A stretch of 32,204 bases of DNA from Micromonospora phytophila. Its GTDB lineage: Bacteria; Actinomycetota; Actinomycetes; Mycobacteriales; Micromonosporaceae. The notes under the pieces are model-generated. The model ran no database searches and was not told where the DNA came from. It saw only the letters and a list, made by a program, of their open reading frames with translations. Shown here in pieces: positions 8,179 to 15,400 of this stretch (its first letter is position 1; every line of letters starts with the position of its first letter). Made by a program: the position numbers and the translations under genes. The stretch lies in the NCBI RefSeq assembly GCF_023656545.1, contig NZ_JAMOKF010000028.1:1-32204 (forward strand), given 5' to 3'.

Positions 8179-8190
8179 GATGTGCGGCCG

Positions 8191-8211
8191 GCTCCGCCGT
8201 TCTAGCGGAGC
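8191..8211 (+). terminator. Hairpin, possible terminator
   Basis: A perfect 7-bp stem GCTCCGC/GCGGAGC with a 7-nt loop. There is no T-tract. It may end transcription of the 7656 gene or be a leader structure of the SDR remnant. Confidence 0.3.
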
Positions 8212-8273
8212 AATTGCGGTGACGGTCTGCGGCTCGGCGGCAAGGATGGCGCGTCGAGGGGGTGCGACCGCCG

Positions 8274-8576
8274 ATGGCGCTCATGGATGGCACGGATCAA
8301 CAGCATCGACCCGTCGCCCTGGTGACCGGTGCCGGCCGCAGCGCTGGCATCGCTGCATCGGTGGTGCTGAAGCTGGCTCAGACCGGTTGGGATGTCGGGT
8401 TCACGTACTGGACCCCGTACCACGCGAGGATGCCTTGGGGAGCAGATCCCGACGCCGTGACGCAACTTAGCGACCGGGCCGCCAAACACGGGGCAAGAAC
8501 TGCGGCAATCGAGGTGGATCTCAGTGGCCCCCAGGCCACGGCTGACATCTTCGAGACGGTGCGTCGGCTAGCCTCT
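8274..8576 (+). pseudogene. Short-chain dehydrogenase/reductase, N-terminal fragment
   Basis: From ATG 8274 the protein shows the Rossmann start RPVALVTGAGRSAGIAASVV (TGxxxxxG cofactor motif), then LAQTGWDVGFTYWTPYHARM and a later KHGARTAAIEVDLSGPQATA. This is the first third of an SDR of the 3-oxoacyl-ACP-reductase-like type. After ETVRRLA (about 8576) the frame turns into unrelated residues. The NNAG, catalytic Ser and YxxxK parts are absent and the SUKH-4 gene begins at once, so the gene was cut by a deletion or insertion joint. Confidence 0.75.
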
Positions 8577-8581
8577 CGATC

Positions 8582-9139
8582 GTGGCAGCAGGCGATCTCC
8601 CGAGCCCTCCTGACTTCGAATCGCTTGAGGCGTGGGCTGGAGCTGGACGAGTCATCCGCGCTGGGGCATCGGACCTGGCCGGGTGGCGCCTCCCTGGGAA
8701 GCAGAAGGCGGCGTTGACTTCGTGCGGTGTGCCACTGCTGGAAAGCGTGGTCGACACGACCCTGTTCGCGGCGGAGCCCCAGGATGGGAGGTACCGCCTC
8801 GCCGGGACCAGGGTCGGCCTGTACCAGTCCGGTTGCACATACCTTGCGGAGCCGGAGACCGGGCTGGTGTCGGAGCTGGAGTCGTCCAGCGGACGCTTCA
8901 GGTTCGTCAACTCGTCGATCAACCACTGGCTGTGCTCGCTGCATCTGGTCGGCACATGGCTCGCGAGTTCGACGGCGATCCAGACTTGGGACGAGGACGA
9001 GGCGATAGAGGACGTCGCACTCGCCGAGCTCGCCGACTTGTTGCAACGGATCACGCACCTCGATCCGCCCGCATACGGCGACGTCGGCAATCACGAAACC
9101 CACTTCTGGCCAGCGGTTCTCGATCGGTGGCTGTACTGA
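8582..9139 (+). CDS. SUKH-4 family immunity protein
   Basis: A 185-residue protein with features of SUKH-4 (SMI1/KNR4 superfamily) immunity proteins. These are an N-terminal LEAWAGAGRVIRAGASDLAG, a central beta region, the pattern RFRFVNSSINHWLCSLHLVG in which FVNSS is typical, and the ending DPPAYGDVGNHETHFWPAVL. Such proteins protect against polymorphic or contact-delivered toxins by binding them. No toxin gene is adjacent, so this looks like an orphan. The GTG start at 8582 lies only a few bases after the end of the SDR homology, so the natural promoter and possibly a few N-terminal residues may be altered. Confidence 0.82.
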   Translation: MAAGDLPSPPDFESLEAWAGAGRVIRAGASDLAGWRLPGKQKAALTSCGVPLLESVVDTTLFAAEPQDGRYRLAGTRVGLYQSGCTYLAEPETGLVSELESSSGRFRFVNSSINHWLCSLHLVGTWLASSTAIQTWDEDEAIEDVALAELADLLQRITHLDPPAYGDVGNHETHFWPAVLDRWLY

Positions 9140-9184
9140 CGACTGCGGCGACCTCTTCTGCCGCTGGGGGCGTGCTGGCGGGGA

Positions 9185-9421
9185 CGACTCCCTGTGGGGC
9201 GTCAACCGCAGGAAGAAGGGCGCCAAGAACACGCTGTTCACGATCGCCAACTCCCACCACCGCAACCACACCGTCCAGACCCGGGGCCTGCACGCCTACC
9301 TGCGCTGGCGCAACGCCAACGCCCGTCACCCCGACGTTCTCGCAGCCCAGCCCCGCGAACGCGCCACCCGCAGCGAGAAAGGCATCCGCTGGGCGGACGC
9401 CCACTCACAACGGCAGTCTGA
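9185..9421 (+). pseudogene. IS630-family transposase, C-terminal fragment
   Basis: The frame reads FTIANSHHRNHTVQTRGLHA, YLRWRNANARHPDVLAAQ, PRERATRSEKGIRW. The YLRWRNANARHPDVLAAQ block is characteristic of the end of actinobacterial IS630-type transposases. A frame slip near 9390 separates GIRW from the expected GGRPLTTAV ending. The DDE core is absent. No terminal repeats could be fixed. Confidence 0.72.
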
Positions 9422-9575
9422 CCACACCGCGCCCCAGACCGTCTGGCTTCGTCCACGAGAACGGACAGCGCTCCGACGGCGTTTCGGGAGGCGTTCGGCC
9501 GTGTCCGCCTGGTGAGATGTTCATGATTTTCAACAGCGCTGCGCCTGCGTCCTAGCAGTGCTGTCGAGCACGAGC

Positions 9576-10115
9576 TCAAGCACACGGCGTGACCGGGGAC
9601 CGCAGGCCGAGCCATTGCTCGGCGTCCCAGGCCTGGAACCGCTCTACCTCGGTGAACCCCAACTTTGCCGCGAGGCGCATCGAGCCGACGTTGGCGGTTT
9701 GGGTGCTGAGCACCACCGGCTCGCCGGGAAGAACGCCGTCGAACCAGTCGAGTGCCGCCGCGCACGCCTCGGCGGCGTACCCGAATCCCCGCGCCCGCGG
9801 CAAAAACAGGTAACCGAGATCGGCCTTCCCCGCGGCAGCCGGGCGACGGTGCCCCGTTGCTCTCCTGAGCAGGATCTGGCCGATCATCGCCCCGTCGAGA
9901 TCAACGACGAAACTCCCGGGCCACCGCTCGGGCACCCCGGGCATCTCGCGCTCAAGCTCGTCACGCGGCCGGGGGCCGCCGAGGTAGGTGTGCACCTCTG
10001 GCGACGCCAGCAGCTCGATGAACGCCGAACGGTCCCGGGCCTCGGACTCACGGAGCACGAGCCTCTCGGTCCGGATCGGCTCAGGCGGCCAGGCGACGGG
10101 TCCGAGCTCAGTCAT
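9576..10115 (-). CDS. GNAT N-acetyltransferase, RimJ/RimL type
   Basis: A 179-residue cytoplasmic acetyltransferase that would use acetyl-CoA on an amine or protein N-terminus. Signs are the N-terminal IRTERLVLRESEARDRSAF, SFVVDLDGAMIGQILLRR on strand 4, the acetyl-CoA loop region LGYLFLPRARGFGYAAEACA (R-x-x-G-x-G/A), and LSTQTANVGSMRLAAKLGFT near the end. All parts of the fold are present, so it is likely functional. ATG 10115 is chosen because the residues upstream of it are low-complexity and non-family; no strong ribosome site is visible. Substrate unknown. Confidence 0.88.
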   Translation of the reverse strand: MTELGPVAWPPEPIRTERLVLRESEARDRSAFIELLASPEVHTYLGGPRPRDELEREMPGVPERWPGSFVVDLDGAMIGQILLRRATGHRRPAAAGKADLGYLFLPRARGFGYAAEACAAALDWFDGVLPGEPVVLSTQTANVGSMRLAAKLGFTEVERFQAWDAEQWLGLRSPVTPCA

Positions 10116-10354
10116 GTCGGCCAGCAAATCAACAGACTCGGCAGCGATCAAGGCTCGCGGACCCATCAACCCACCGGCCCGGGCCCGACCCTCACCTACG
10201 GGGCCGGGCCCTACAAGCCACGCCTGTAGGAACGGGACGCCTCCCGTTCTCGTGAACATCGGCTTCGGCAGCGGCGGGCCGCCTTCCGAAGTGCCGTACA
10301 TCTGCTGTCGGGGAGGGGGCGGGAGTCAGGCACTGCCAGGGGCGGTGGGCGCAC

Positions 10355-10360
10355 TATCGT
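10355..10360 (+). promoter_or_regulatory. Candidate -10 box (TATCGT)
   Basis: TATCGT fits TAnnnT and lies 6 nt before the GTG at 10367, which lacks a Shine-Dalgarno. This suggests that transcription starts at the start codon. Confidence 0.5.
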
Positions 10361-10366
10361 TCTGGT

Positions 10367-10864
10367 GTGCACATCCGTTTTGACGTCCCAGCCGATCCCG
10401 CCTACCCGGGCCGCGTGGCCGCTGCGCTCGGCAGTGATCGGCTGCGCATGTACGGCTATATCGGCGCGGTGCTGGCGGCGGTCGGGGCGATCGGTTTGGC
10501 CGTCTCGTGGGGGTTCGCGTGGGGTGAGCAGATTTCGTCGCTGTGGATGGCGATGGTCGTGGGTGGCCTGCTGTCGATGCTGTACTGGCCGTGGGTGCGG
10601 TTGCGCGCCCGGCGCCGCTCCAGTCGCTACGCTGTCGAGGGCGCCTACGACATCACCGATGACAACATCATGATGCGCAGCGGCTCGGAGTCCGGCGGCA
10701 TCGCCTGGGACGGGGTCGCCCAGGTAAGGGATACCCCTGAGTTCTGGATCGTGTACGTCGGCCGGATGCCGGCGACCGTGATCCCACGCCGGTTGATGTC
10801 CGCCGAGGATGCCGAGACGCTGCGAGCCTACATGGCCAAACGTGGGCTGCTCCGACTTCGGTGA
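10367..10864 (+). CDS. YcxB-like membrane protein
   Basis: A 165-residue protein with two close membrane helices, about residues 28-48 (MYGYIGAVLAAVGAIGLAVS) and 58-74 (LWMAMVVGGLLSMLYWPW). These are followed by a cytoplasmic domain, YDITDDNIMMRSGSESGGIA then WDGVAQVRDTPEFWIVYV and MPATVIPRRLMSAEDAETLR. This order, two TMs then a PH-like domain with the IAWDGV pattern, matches the YcxB-like family. Function is unknown. The GTG start coincides with the expected transcription start of the TATCGT box, so the mRNA is probably leaderless. Confidence 0.85.
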   Translation: MHIRFDVPADPAYPGRVAAALGSDRLRMYGYIGAVLAAVGAIGLAVSWGFAWGEQISSLWMAMVVGGLLSMLYWPWVRLRARRRSSRYAVEGAYDITDDNIMMRSGSESGGIAWDGVAQVRDTPEFWIVYVGRMPATVIPRRLMSAEDAETLRAYMAKRGLLRLR

Positions 10865-11257
10865 ACTCATTTGTCGCTGGCAATGTGCCGCGTTCGTGAG
10901 CGGGCCCAATCGACTGATGCGGCGTCCGGAGCCAGCGCGGTGCCAGCCGAGGCACTGGGTCGGCAGCTCACGATCCATCGTCACCTTACGCCGCGGCTGC
11001 AGGTACGGCGTAGATCGATGTGGAGCGTCGTGGGTGAGCGTGCTGGAGTTCGCCGCGGTTCCGTCATCTGAGACACCGATCCCACGGGCAACGTCCTGAC
11101 CAGGCCCTTCAGGCTGGAGACCTCTTCGGCAGTCGACGCTTGCCGGACCAGATCTCCAGGCACGCGCTCGTTGTGCATCTGGCACGGCTACCTCGAGATC
11201 CCGGCGCACTGCACGGGTCCGTACATGCGCTCGGCTGTGGGCTGCACGGAACGTGAT
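10865..11257. other. Intergenic, no gene recognised
   Basis: About 390 bp between the YcxB-like gene and the 3' end of the tetR gene. Open frames exist on both strands, but none has family features or a ribosome site. No repeat or clear terminator was found. Confidence 0.4.
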
Positions 11258-11866
11258 CTACGGTCGCGGGGCGGGCGCTGGGGTTGTAATGGCAGAGCGG
11301 AGCAGGGCCAGGGCTGCCTGTTTGGCCAGGAGGGCGGCCTCGGTGTCGGCGTGATGGTCGGCCAGGACCGTGGCGCCCACTCGTAGGGCCAGGAACTGCT
11401 TGGCAAGGTGGGTGGCGTTTGAGACACCTGCCCTGCGGGCTATGTCGGTGAGGACATCTAGCTGGCGGTCGAGGTGGTGGTGGGCCACGAGGCGGGCCGG
11501 GCCCTCGTGTTGCTGGGTGGCCGCGTTGAGGATGCCGCAACCCCGGAAGGTGGGCTCCTCGTGCCACTGGGCCAAGGCGTCGAAGACCGCGGCCAGCTGG
11601 GCGTAAGGCTCGTCGCCGGCCGCAGTCACGGCCTTGAGCACCCAGGCCATGATGCGCTGGCTGCGGGCCTCCAGGACTGCCCGCACCAGGCCCTCCTTGG
11701 AGCCGAAGTGGCGGTAAAGAGTCTCCTTCGACACTCCCATCGTGGCGCAGAGCTCGGCCACGCCGATGCCGTCGAGACCGCGCTGGTAGAGCAGACCGGT
11801 GGCGGCTCGGAGGATGCTGGCGCGGGTCTGGGCGGGATCCAGGGTCGCGCCCTTGGCAACAGGCAT
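11258..11866 (-). CDS. TetR/AcrR family transcriptional repressor
   Basis: A 202-residue regulator. The N-terminal helix-turn-helix is at about residues 12-62: TRASILRAATGLLYQRGLDG, then VAELCATMGVSKETLYRHFG (recognition helix), then SKEGLVRAVLEAR. The C-terminal ligand domain (LAQWHEEPTFRGCGILNAAT, later AKQFLALRVGATVLADHH) resembles TetR proteins that control stress or exporter genes. It is divergent from the hydrolase-MFS operon, and two matching palindromes in the shared 81-bp promoter strongly suggest it represses both itself and that operon. The ligand is unknown, probably a substrate of the hydrolase or exporter. Confidence 0.93.
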   Translation of the reverse strand: MPVAKGATLDPAQTRASILRAATGLLYQRGLDGIGVAELCATMGVSKETLYRHFGSKEGLVRAVLEARSQRIMAWVLKAVTAAGDEPYAQLAAVFDALAQWHEEPTFRGCGILNAATQQHEGPARLVAHHHLDRQLDVLTDIARRAGVSNATHLAKQFLALRVGATVLADHHADTEAALLAKQAALALLRSAITTPAPAPRP

Positions 11867-11871
11867 GAAGC

Positions 11872-11936
11872 AGATGGTACCGCTCGGTTCGAAGTGTCTG
11901 CTAGCTTATCGAACATCGAACCGAGCGGTTCCATCT
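11872..11936. promoter_or_regulatory. Twin palindromic operator between tetR and hydrolase
   Basis: Two inverted 21-bp arms (11872-11892 and 11916-11936) match at 20 of 21 positions. Each arm holds its own short palindrome: GAACCGAGCGGTTC at 11918-11931 is perfect (6-bp arms, 2-bp centre), and 11877-11890 has the same form with one mismatch. Their centres are 41 bp apart, one beside each start codon. This is the expected layout for a TetR dimer binding two sites and repressing both directions. The spacer contains AT-richer sequence suited to -10 elements. Confidence 0.8.
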
Positions 11937-11947
11937 GAGGAGTGTTT

Positions 11948-12805
11948 ATGACGGCCGACTTTCTTGCGACCGATCCGCCGAGCGCTGATGCCCTGGCTGG
12001 CGGCACCCCGGCGAGCACGCCGGCGGTGACGTTCGCCAGCGGGGGCCAGACGCTGCTGGGGGTCCTGCACCTGCCGGCCGGGGATGGGCCGCATCCGATC
12101 GTCGTGCTACTGCACGGTTTCCCAGGCAACGAGCGCAACTTCGACCTCGCCCAGGCGCTGCGCCGGGCAGGGTACGCATCGTTGGTGTTCCACTATCGCG
12201 GCTCGTGGGGTATGGGCGGGTCCTGGTCGTGGGGCAACGTGCTCAACGATGCCGCCCGCGCGGTGGCCGCGGTCCGCGCGGATTCCCTGGTCGCCGCCCA
12301 TCGGCTGGACCCGGGGCGGCTGGCCGTCGTCGGGCACAGCGCCGGCGGGTTCGCGGCGCTGATGACCGCAGCCGGCGACTCGGCGGTTCGTGCGGTCGCC
12401 TCGGTGTCCGCGTTCGACTTCGGCGCCGCAGCGGTGACCATGGCCGGCGACCCGGCGGCCCGGGCGGAATACGTCACGTCGTGGGGCGGTGAGCTGGGCC
12501 CACTGCGGGGCACCAGCGGTGAGGCGCTCGTCGCCGAGATGGAGGCGGCCGGGCCGTCGTGGCGGCTGGCCGGGCTCGCGCCCAAGCTGACGGACCGGGC
12601 GGTGCTGCTGATCGGGACCAGCCACGACCCGGTCACCCCGGCCGATGTGTATCACTGGCCGCTGGTCGAGGCCTATCGTGCCCATCCGGTCGACCGGCTG
12701 GAACAGCGGGTCTTCCCGGCCGACCACGCACTGTCCGACCACCGGGTGGCGCTGGCCCGCACGGTCGTCGACTTCCTCGACCGGCACCTGCGGACACCCG
12801 CTTGA
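11948..12805 (+). CDS. Alpha/beta hydrolase
   Basis: A 285-residue serine hydrolase of the dienelactone-hydrolase/peptidase-S9-like type. The oxyanion region is HPIVVLLHGFPGNERNFDLA (about residue 50). The nucleophile elbow is GHSAGG (about 128-133). The acid is probably Asp in GTSHDPVTPADV (about 225), and the histidine is in PADHALSDHRVALA (about 259), so the triad appears complete. ATG 11948 follows GAGGAG (11937-11942) at 5-nt spacing. The stop overlaps the TTG start of the MFS gene, so the two are co-translated. The operon is probably controlled by the TetR twin operator. A role in ester or lactone detoxification together with export is inferred. Confidence 0.9.
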   Translation: MTADFLATDPPSADALAGGTPASTPAVTFASGGQTLLGVLHLPAGDGPHPIVVLLHGFPGNERNFDLAQALRRAGYASLVFHYRGSWGMGGSWSWGNVLNDAARAVAAVRADSLVAAHRLDPGRLAVVGHSAGGFAALMTAAGDSAVRAVASVSAFDFGAAAVTMAGDPAARAEYVTSWGGELGPLRGTSGEALVAEMEAAGPSWRLAGLAPKLTDRAVLLIGTSHDPVTPADVYHWPLVEAYRAHPVDRLEQRVFPADHALSDHRVALARTVVDFLDRHLRTPA

Positions 12806-13998
12806 CCGGGCCGGCCCGCCGGCCTGCCCCCGGCGCGGACGCCGCGCCGGTATGGCGGTCGGCGCGCCTCGCGCTGGGGACGGCCTCGGCGCTCGGACTG
12901 GGACGCTTCGCCTACGGGCTGGTTCTGCCGGCCATGGCTGAGCGACTGAGCTGGGATCTCGCCCGGGCCGGCACAATGACCACGGCGAACGGGCTCGGCT
13001 ACCTGGCCGGGGCGGTGGCCACCGCCGCGCTGGCCCGAAGACTCGGGGTCGCGGCAACGTTCCGGCTCGGCATGGTGCTGTGCGCGGTTTCCCTGGCAGC
13101 GACCGCCACCAGCGCCCACTATCCCGCGTTGCTCGCCGGCCGGGCGGTGGCCGGGTTCGGCGGAGCCCTGGTGTTCATCGCCGGGGCCGTCCTCGCCCCG
13201 ACCGCGGTCTACTTTGCCGGCACCGGCGCCGGCATCGTGCTCAGCGCCGCCGTAGTCCCTCCCCTGCTGGACCAGCATCCGCAGCGCTGGCCGCTGGCCT
13301 GGGCGATCCTCGCAGCCGCCGCCGCCCTGGCCGCAGCGCTGAGCTGGACCGCCGCCGGGCCGGCCCCCATCGCCGGCGCCGACCGGCCGGCGACCCCGGT
13401 TCGTCGACTATGGCCGGTCGCGATCGTCTACCTACTGTTCGCCGCCGGCTACATCGCCTACATCACCTTCCTATCGGCATACCTGGCCGACCGGCACGCC
13501 TCAACCGTGCAGACCACTGTCACCTGGGTCCTGCTCGGCCTCGCAGTGATCGCCGCCCCGACCCTGTGGCAACGCCCAATCAGGCAGTGGCCGGGCGGCC
13601 GCACCCTCGGCGTGCTGCTGACAGGCATAGCCGGCGCCGCCGCGCTGGCGCTACTCGCGCCCGTCCCTGCGATCGTGATCGTCTCCGCCATCACCTACGG
13701 CGCGACGTTCATGGCCGTTCCGGCCGCCGTCACCGCCCTGGTCCGCGCCACCACGACACCCAAAGAGCTGACCGGCACGCTGTCGGCTTTCACCATCATC
13801 TTCGCCGCCGGCCAGATAGCCGGCCCCTGGCTGGCCGGCGCCCTAGCCGACCACACCACCAGCGCCGCCACCTTAGGTTGGACTGCCGCACTATGCGCCG
13901 TAGGCGCCATCCTGGCCATCACGACTGTGCGGGAGCGCCCGTCCCCCGGACCACACGGAAGCGCCCGGCCTGCGATGACAAGCACCCCCCACGAGTAA
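12802..13998 (+). CDS. MFS transporter, YbfB/YjiJ-like
   Basis: A 398-residue integral membrane exporter. The signature LGLGRFAYGLVLPAMAERL near the start, followed by NGLGYLAGAVATAALARRLG, is typical of YbfB/YjiJ (MFS_4) proteins, and about 12 hydrophobic segments can be traced. The TTG start (12802) overlaps the hydrolase TGA as TTGA, and no better start is available. Around residues 125-140 the loop between helices 4 and 5 (GAVLAPTAVYFAGTGAGIVL) looks shorter than in relatives, so a small deletion is possible. The substrate is unknown; its regulation is shared with the hydrolase through the upstream TetR. Confidence 0.88.
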   Translation: MTGPARRPAPGADAAPVWRSARLALGTASALGLGRFAYGLVLPAMAERLSWDLARAGTMTTANGLGYLAGAVATAALARRLGVAATFRLGMVLCAVSLAATATSAHYPALLAGRAVAGFGGALVFIAGAVLAPTAVYFAGTGAGIVLSAAVVPPLLDQHPQRWPLAWAILAAAAALAAALSWTAAGPAPIAGADRPATPVRRLWPVAIVYLLFAAGYIAYITFLSAYLADRHASTVQTTVTWVLLGLAVIAAPTLWQRPIRQWPGGRTLGVLLTGIAGAAALALLAPVPAIVIVSAITYGATFMAVPAAVTALVRATTTPKELTGTLSAFTIIFAAGQIAGPWLAGALADHTTSAATLGWTAALCAVGAILAITTVRERPSPGPHGSARPAMTSTPHE

Positions 13999-14856
13999 CA
14001 CCCGAACCGCTGACCGCGCAGAAATGAGCACAACCGGTTCGGTTCGCGAGAACCCACTTGTTGACCACGCCGAAAGCGGCGTCGAGGTTGGCACGTGACC
14101 AGTCAATCTGGGGTAGACATCGACCGTGTGGAAAGGACGAGCCGGCGCGCACGCAGTGGACTTCACGTCTGACTGACCGCATCCTAATCTGCCGCGATCC
14201 GCGCGGTCATGCCGATGTGAGTCCGTCGTCTCCCGGCCGGGCTCGCGTCGAGACGGTAATGGTGTGGGACTTCCGTCGGTACGGTTCGCCCACGCGTTCC
14301 ACTCCTCCACTGTGGTGATCTGCACGCCCTCGGGCAGCAGGAATGGGCTCGCTGTCGTGGCGGCCACCGTGAATGGCTTGAAGTCGTGATCCGTGAGCAT
14401 GTGGTAGATGAACTCCGACATGCTCATGTCGTATCGGTGCCACGGTTCGGCGCCGTCCGTGCGGGCGACCACCGGCCACGCCGCCGGATCGGTCTCCGCG
14501 TCCGCGAGCCAGTAATACTCACCCTCGGTTTGATCGCGACCCCAGCCGAGCAGACCCGGCCGCCCGGGACCGCCGTACAGGTCATACGGCGCGTAGAGGC
14601 CCGCATATTCCGGATGGAATACCCGGTCCCACCGCCAGGAGTAGAACAGGCCCTCCGTCGCCGCGTCACTGCGCGGCCGCAGGAGCCACAGGAATCCAGA
14701 GTAGTAACCGCCGCCGAGCAGCGACCACAGCTCGCGGTAGTCGGGCGGCAGGGTCGTACCCAGCTCGGCCTCGACCGGCTTCCAGTCGATGTCACGCGGC
14801 TCCGGCCGCGCGCCGGCCGCCTCGATGACCCGCTGCGTCCATGACATGATCGTCAT
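13891..14856 (-). CDS. SMI1/KNR4 (SUKH) family protein with odd C-terminal extension
   Basis: Residues 1 to about 195 form a SUKH domain: DIDWKPVEAELGTTLPPDYR, ELWSLLGGGYYSGFLWLLRP, then LLGWGRDQTEGEYYWLADAE, and an ending TTVEEWNAWANRTDG. This fold serves as immunity protein in many toxin systems. Residues from about 200 to 321 are Arg/Ser/Pro-rich, resemble nothing, and the last 108 bp overlap the MFS gene on the other strand. The natural stop was therefore probably lost by a small indel near 14260, and the real protein would be about 200 residues. The start is ATG 14856 or ATG 14847 (GGCAGG lies just upstream). No toxin gene is adjacent. Confidence 0.78.
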   Translation of the reverse strand: MTIMSWTQRVIEAAGARPEPRDIDWKPVEAELGTTLPPDYRELWSLLGGGYYSGFLWLLRPRSDAATEGLFYSWRWDRVFHPEYAGLYAPYDLYGGPGRPGLLGWGRDQTEGEYYWLADAETDPAAWPVVARTDGAEPWHRYDMSMSEFIYHMLTDHDFKPFTVAATTASPFLLPEGVQITTVEEWNAWANRTDGSPTPLPSRREPGRETTDSHRHDRADRGRLGCGQSDVKSTACAPARPFHTVDVYPRLTGHVPTSTPLSAWSTSGFSRTEPVVLISARSAVRVLLVGGACHRRPGASVWSGGRALPHSRDGQDGAYGA

Positions 14857-14994
14857 CCTGCCAAAAGCGTTGGGAACCGTCGCACGTGTTCGCTCTTGCC
14901 GCGATCAGCGCGCTGAGGTGTCGCAGATCAGTTGGCGGACGAATGTCGCGCATCAGTCGACGGAGGATACCGCCGAGGCCCGCGCACTGCCGCA

Positions 14995-15035
14995 TTGATC
15001 TCTTGAGGATCAAGGCGGCCCGCAAAGCGGGCCGC
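14995..15035 (+). terminator. Two tandem hairpins
   Basis: TTGATC/GATCAA (14995-15000 with 15008-15013) is followed at once by a perfect 9-bp stem GCGGCCCGC/GCGGGCCGC with an AAA loop (15015-15035). No T-tract follows. No gene reads into them from the left on the plus strand, so their use is unclear; they could be relics of a deleted gene. Confidence 0.4.
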
Positions 15036-15125
15036 GCCGGCCCGGCCCCGGCCTGCTGGCGGCCTCCGGCCGGCATCGGCCGGCCCGGCCGGCCACGCTG
15101 ACGGGAAACAAGACTCCTGAAGATC

Positions 15126-15142
15126 TCGGGGCTCCGCCCCGA
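15126..15142 (+). repeat. GC-rich hairpin element
   Basis: TCGGGGC-TCC-GCCCCGA, a perfect 7-bp stem with a 3-nt loop. Short hairpins of this composition are common between actinomycete genes; the role here is not evident. Confidence 0.4.
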
Positions 15143-15232
15143 ATCCCGACAATCCTTAGAGGTCAGCGGGCGGATCCCCTCGCCGAGCACCACACGGGCT
15201 ACCAGCCTCTCCGGACCGGGACAGGGTCGTAC

Positions 15233-15307
15233 GTCCGGTAGGGCGCTCCACCTTGCCCCGTCCGGGGGAGGCTGGACGGTCTACGACTGCCCGACGAGAG
15301 ATCCGCT
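15233..15307 (+). repeat. ~75-bp direct repeat, left copy
   Basis: It begins GTCCGGTAGGGCGCTCCACC and ends GATCCGCT. It matches 17463-17538 with only a few substitutions and one-base indels. An internal dyad, CCCCG-TC-CGGGG, is kept in the other copy as CCCCG-CC-CGGGG. In this copy only, CCAGCCTCTCCGGAC at 15203-15217 forms a further inverted match with the GGAGGCTGG side. Lies about 95 bp upstream of the MFS gene. Confidence 0.75.
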
Positions 15308-15363
15308 TTGACCCGGACACCCGTTGCCTACGGTGATGATCGTGAGCGCTGACACTCGCCATA

Positions 15364-15389
15364 TTGACCTCAACCCGGGTTGATGTTCG
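15364..15389 (+). promoter_or_regulatory. Palindromic operator/promoter of MerR/SoxR-like form
   Basis: TTGACC (15364-15369) is followed directly by the perfect 14-bp palindrome TCAACCCGGGTTGA (15370-15383). A -35 fused to a dyad is the arrangement used by MerR-type activators such as SoxR. No MerR gene is present nearby. It overlaps a possible MFS start at 15383, favouring later start codons. Confidence 0.5.
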
Positions 15390-15400
15390 AGAGTACGCCG

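Larger units (their letters stand above)
14857..15232. other. Intergenic region rich in hairpins
   Basis: No gene. It contains ATCAGTTGGCGGAC near 14925-14938, shared with the region at 2493-2506. It also has two tandem hairpins (14995-15035), a GGCC-rich stretch, and a third hairpin (15126-15142) of the GGGGC-TCC-GCCCC type. Confidence 0.5.

Noticed and set aside
12107..13057. 316-codon minus-strand frame over the hydrolase and MFS genes
   Set aside because: Antisense shadow of a well-supported serine hydrolase and transporter.
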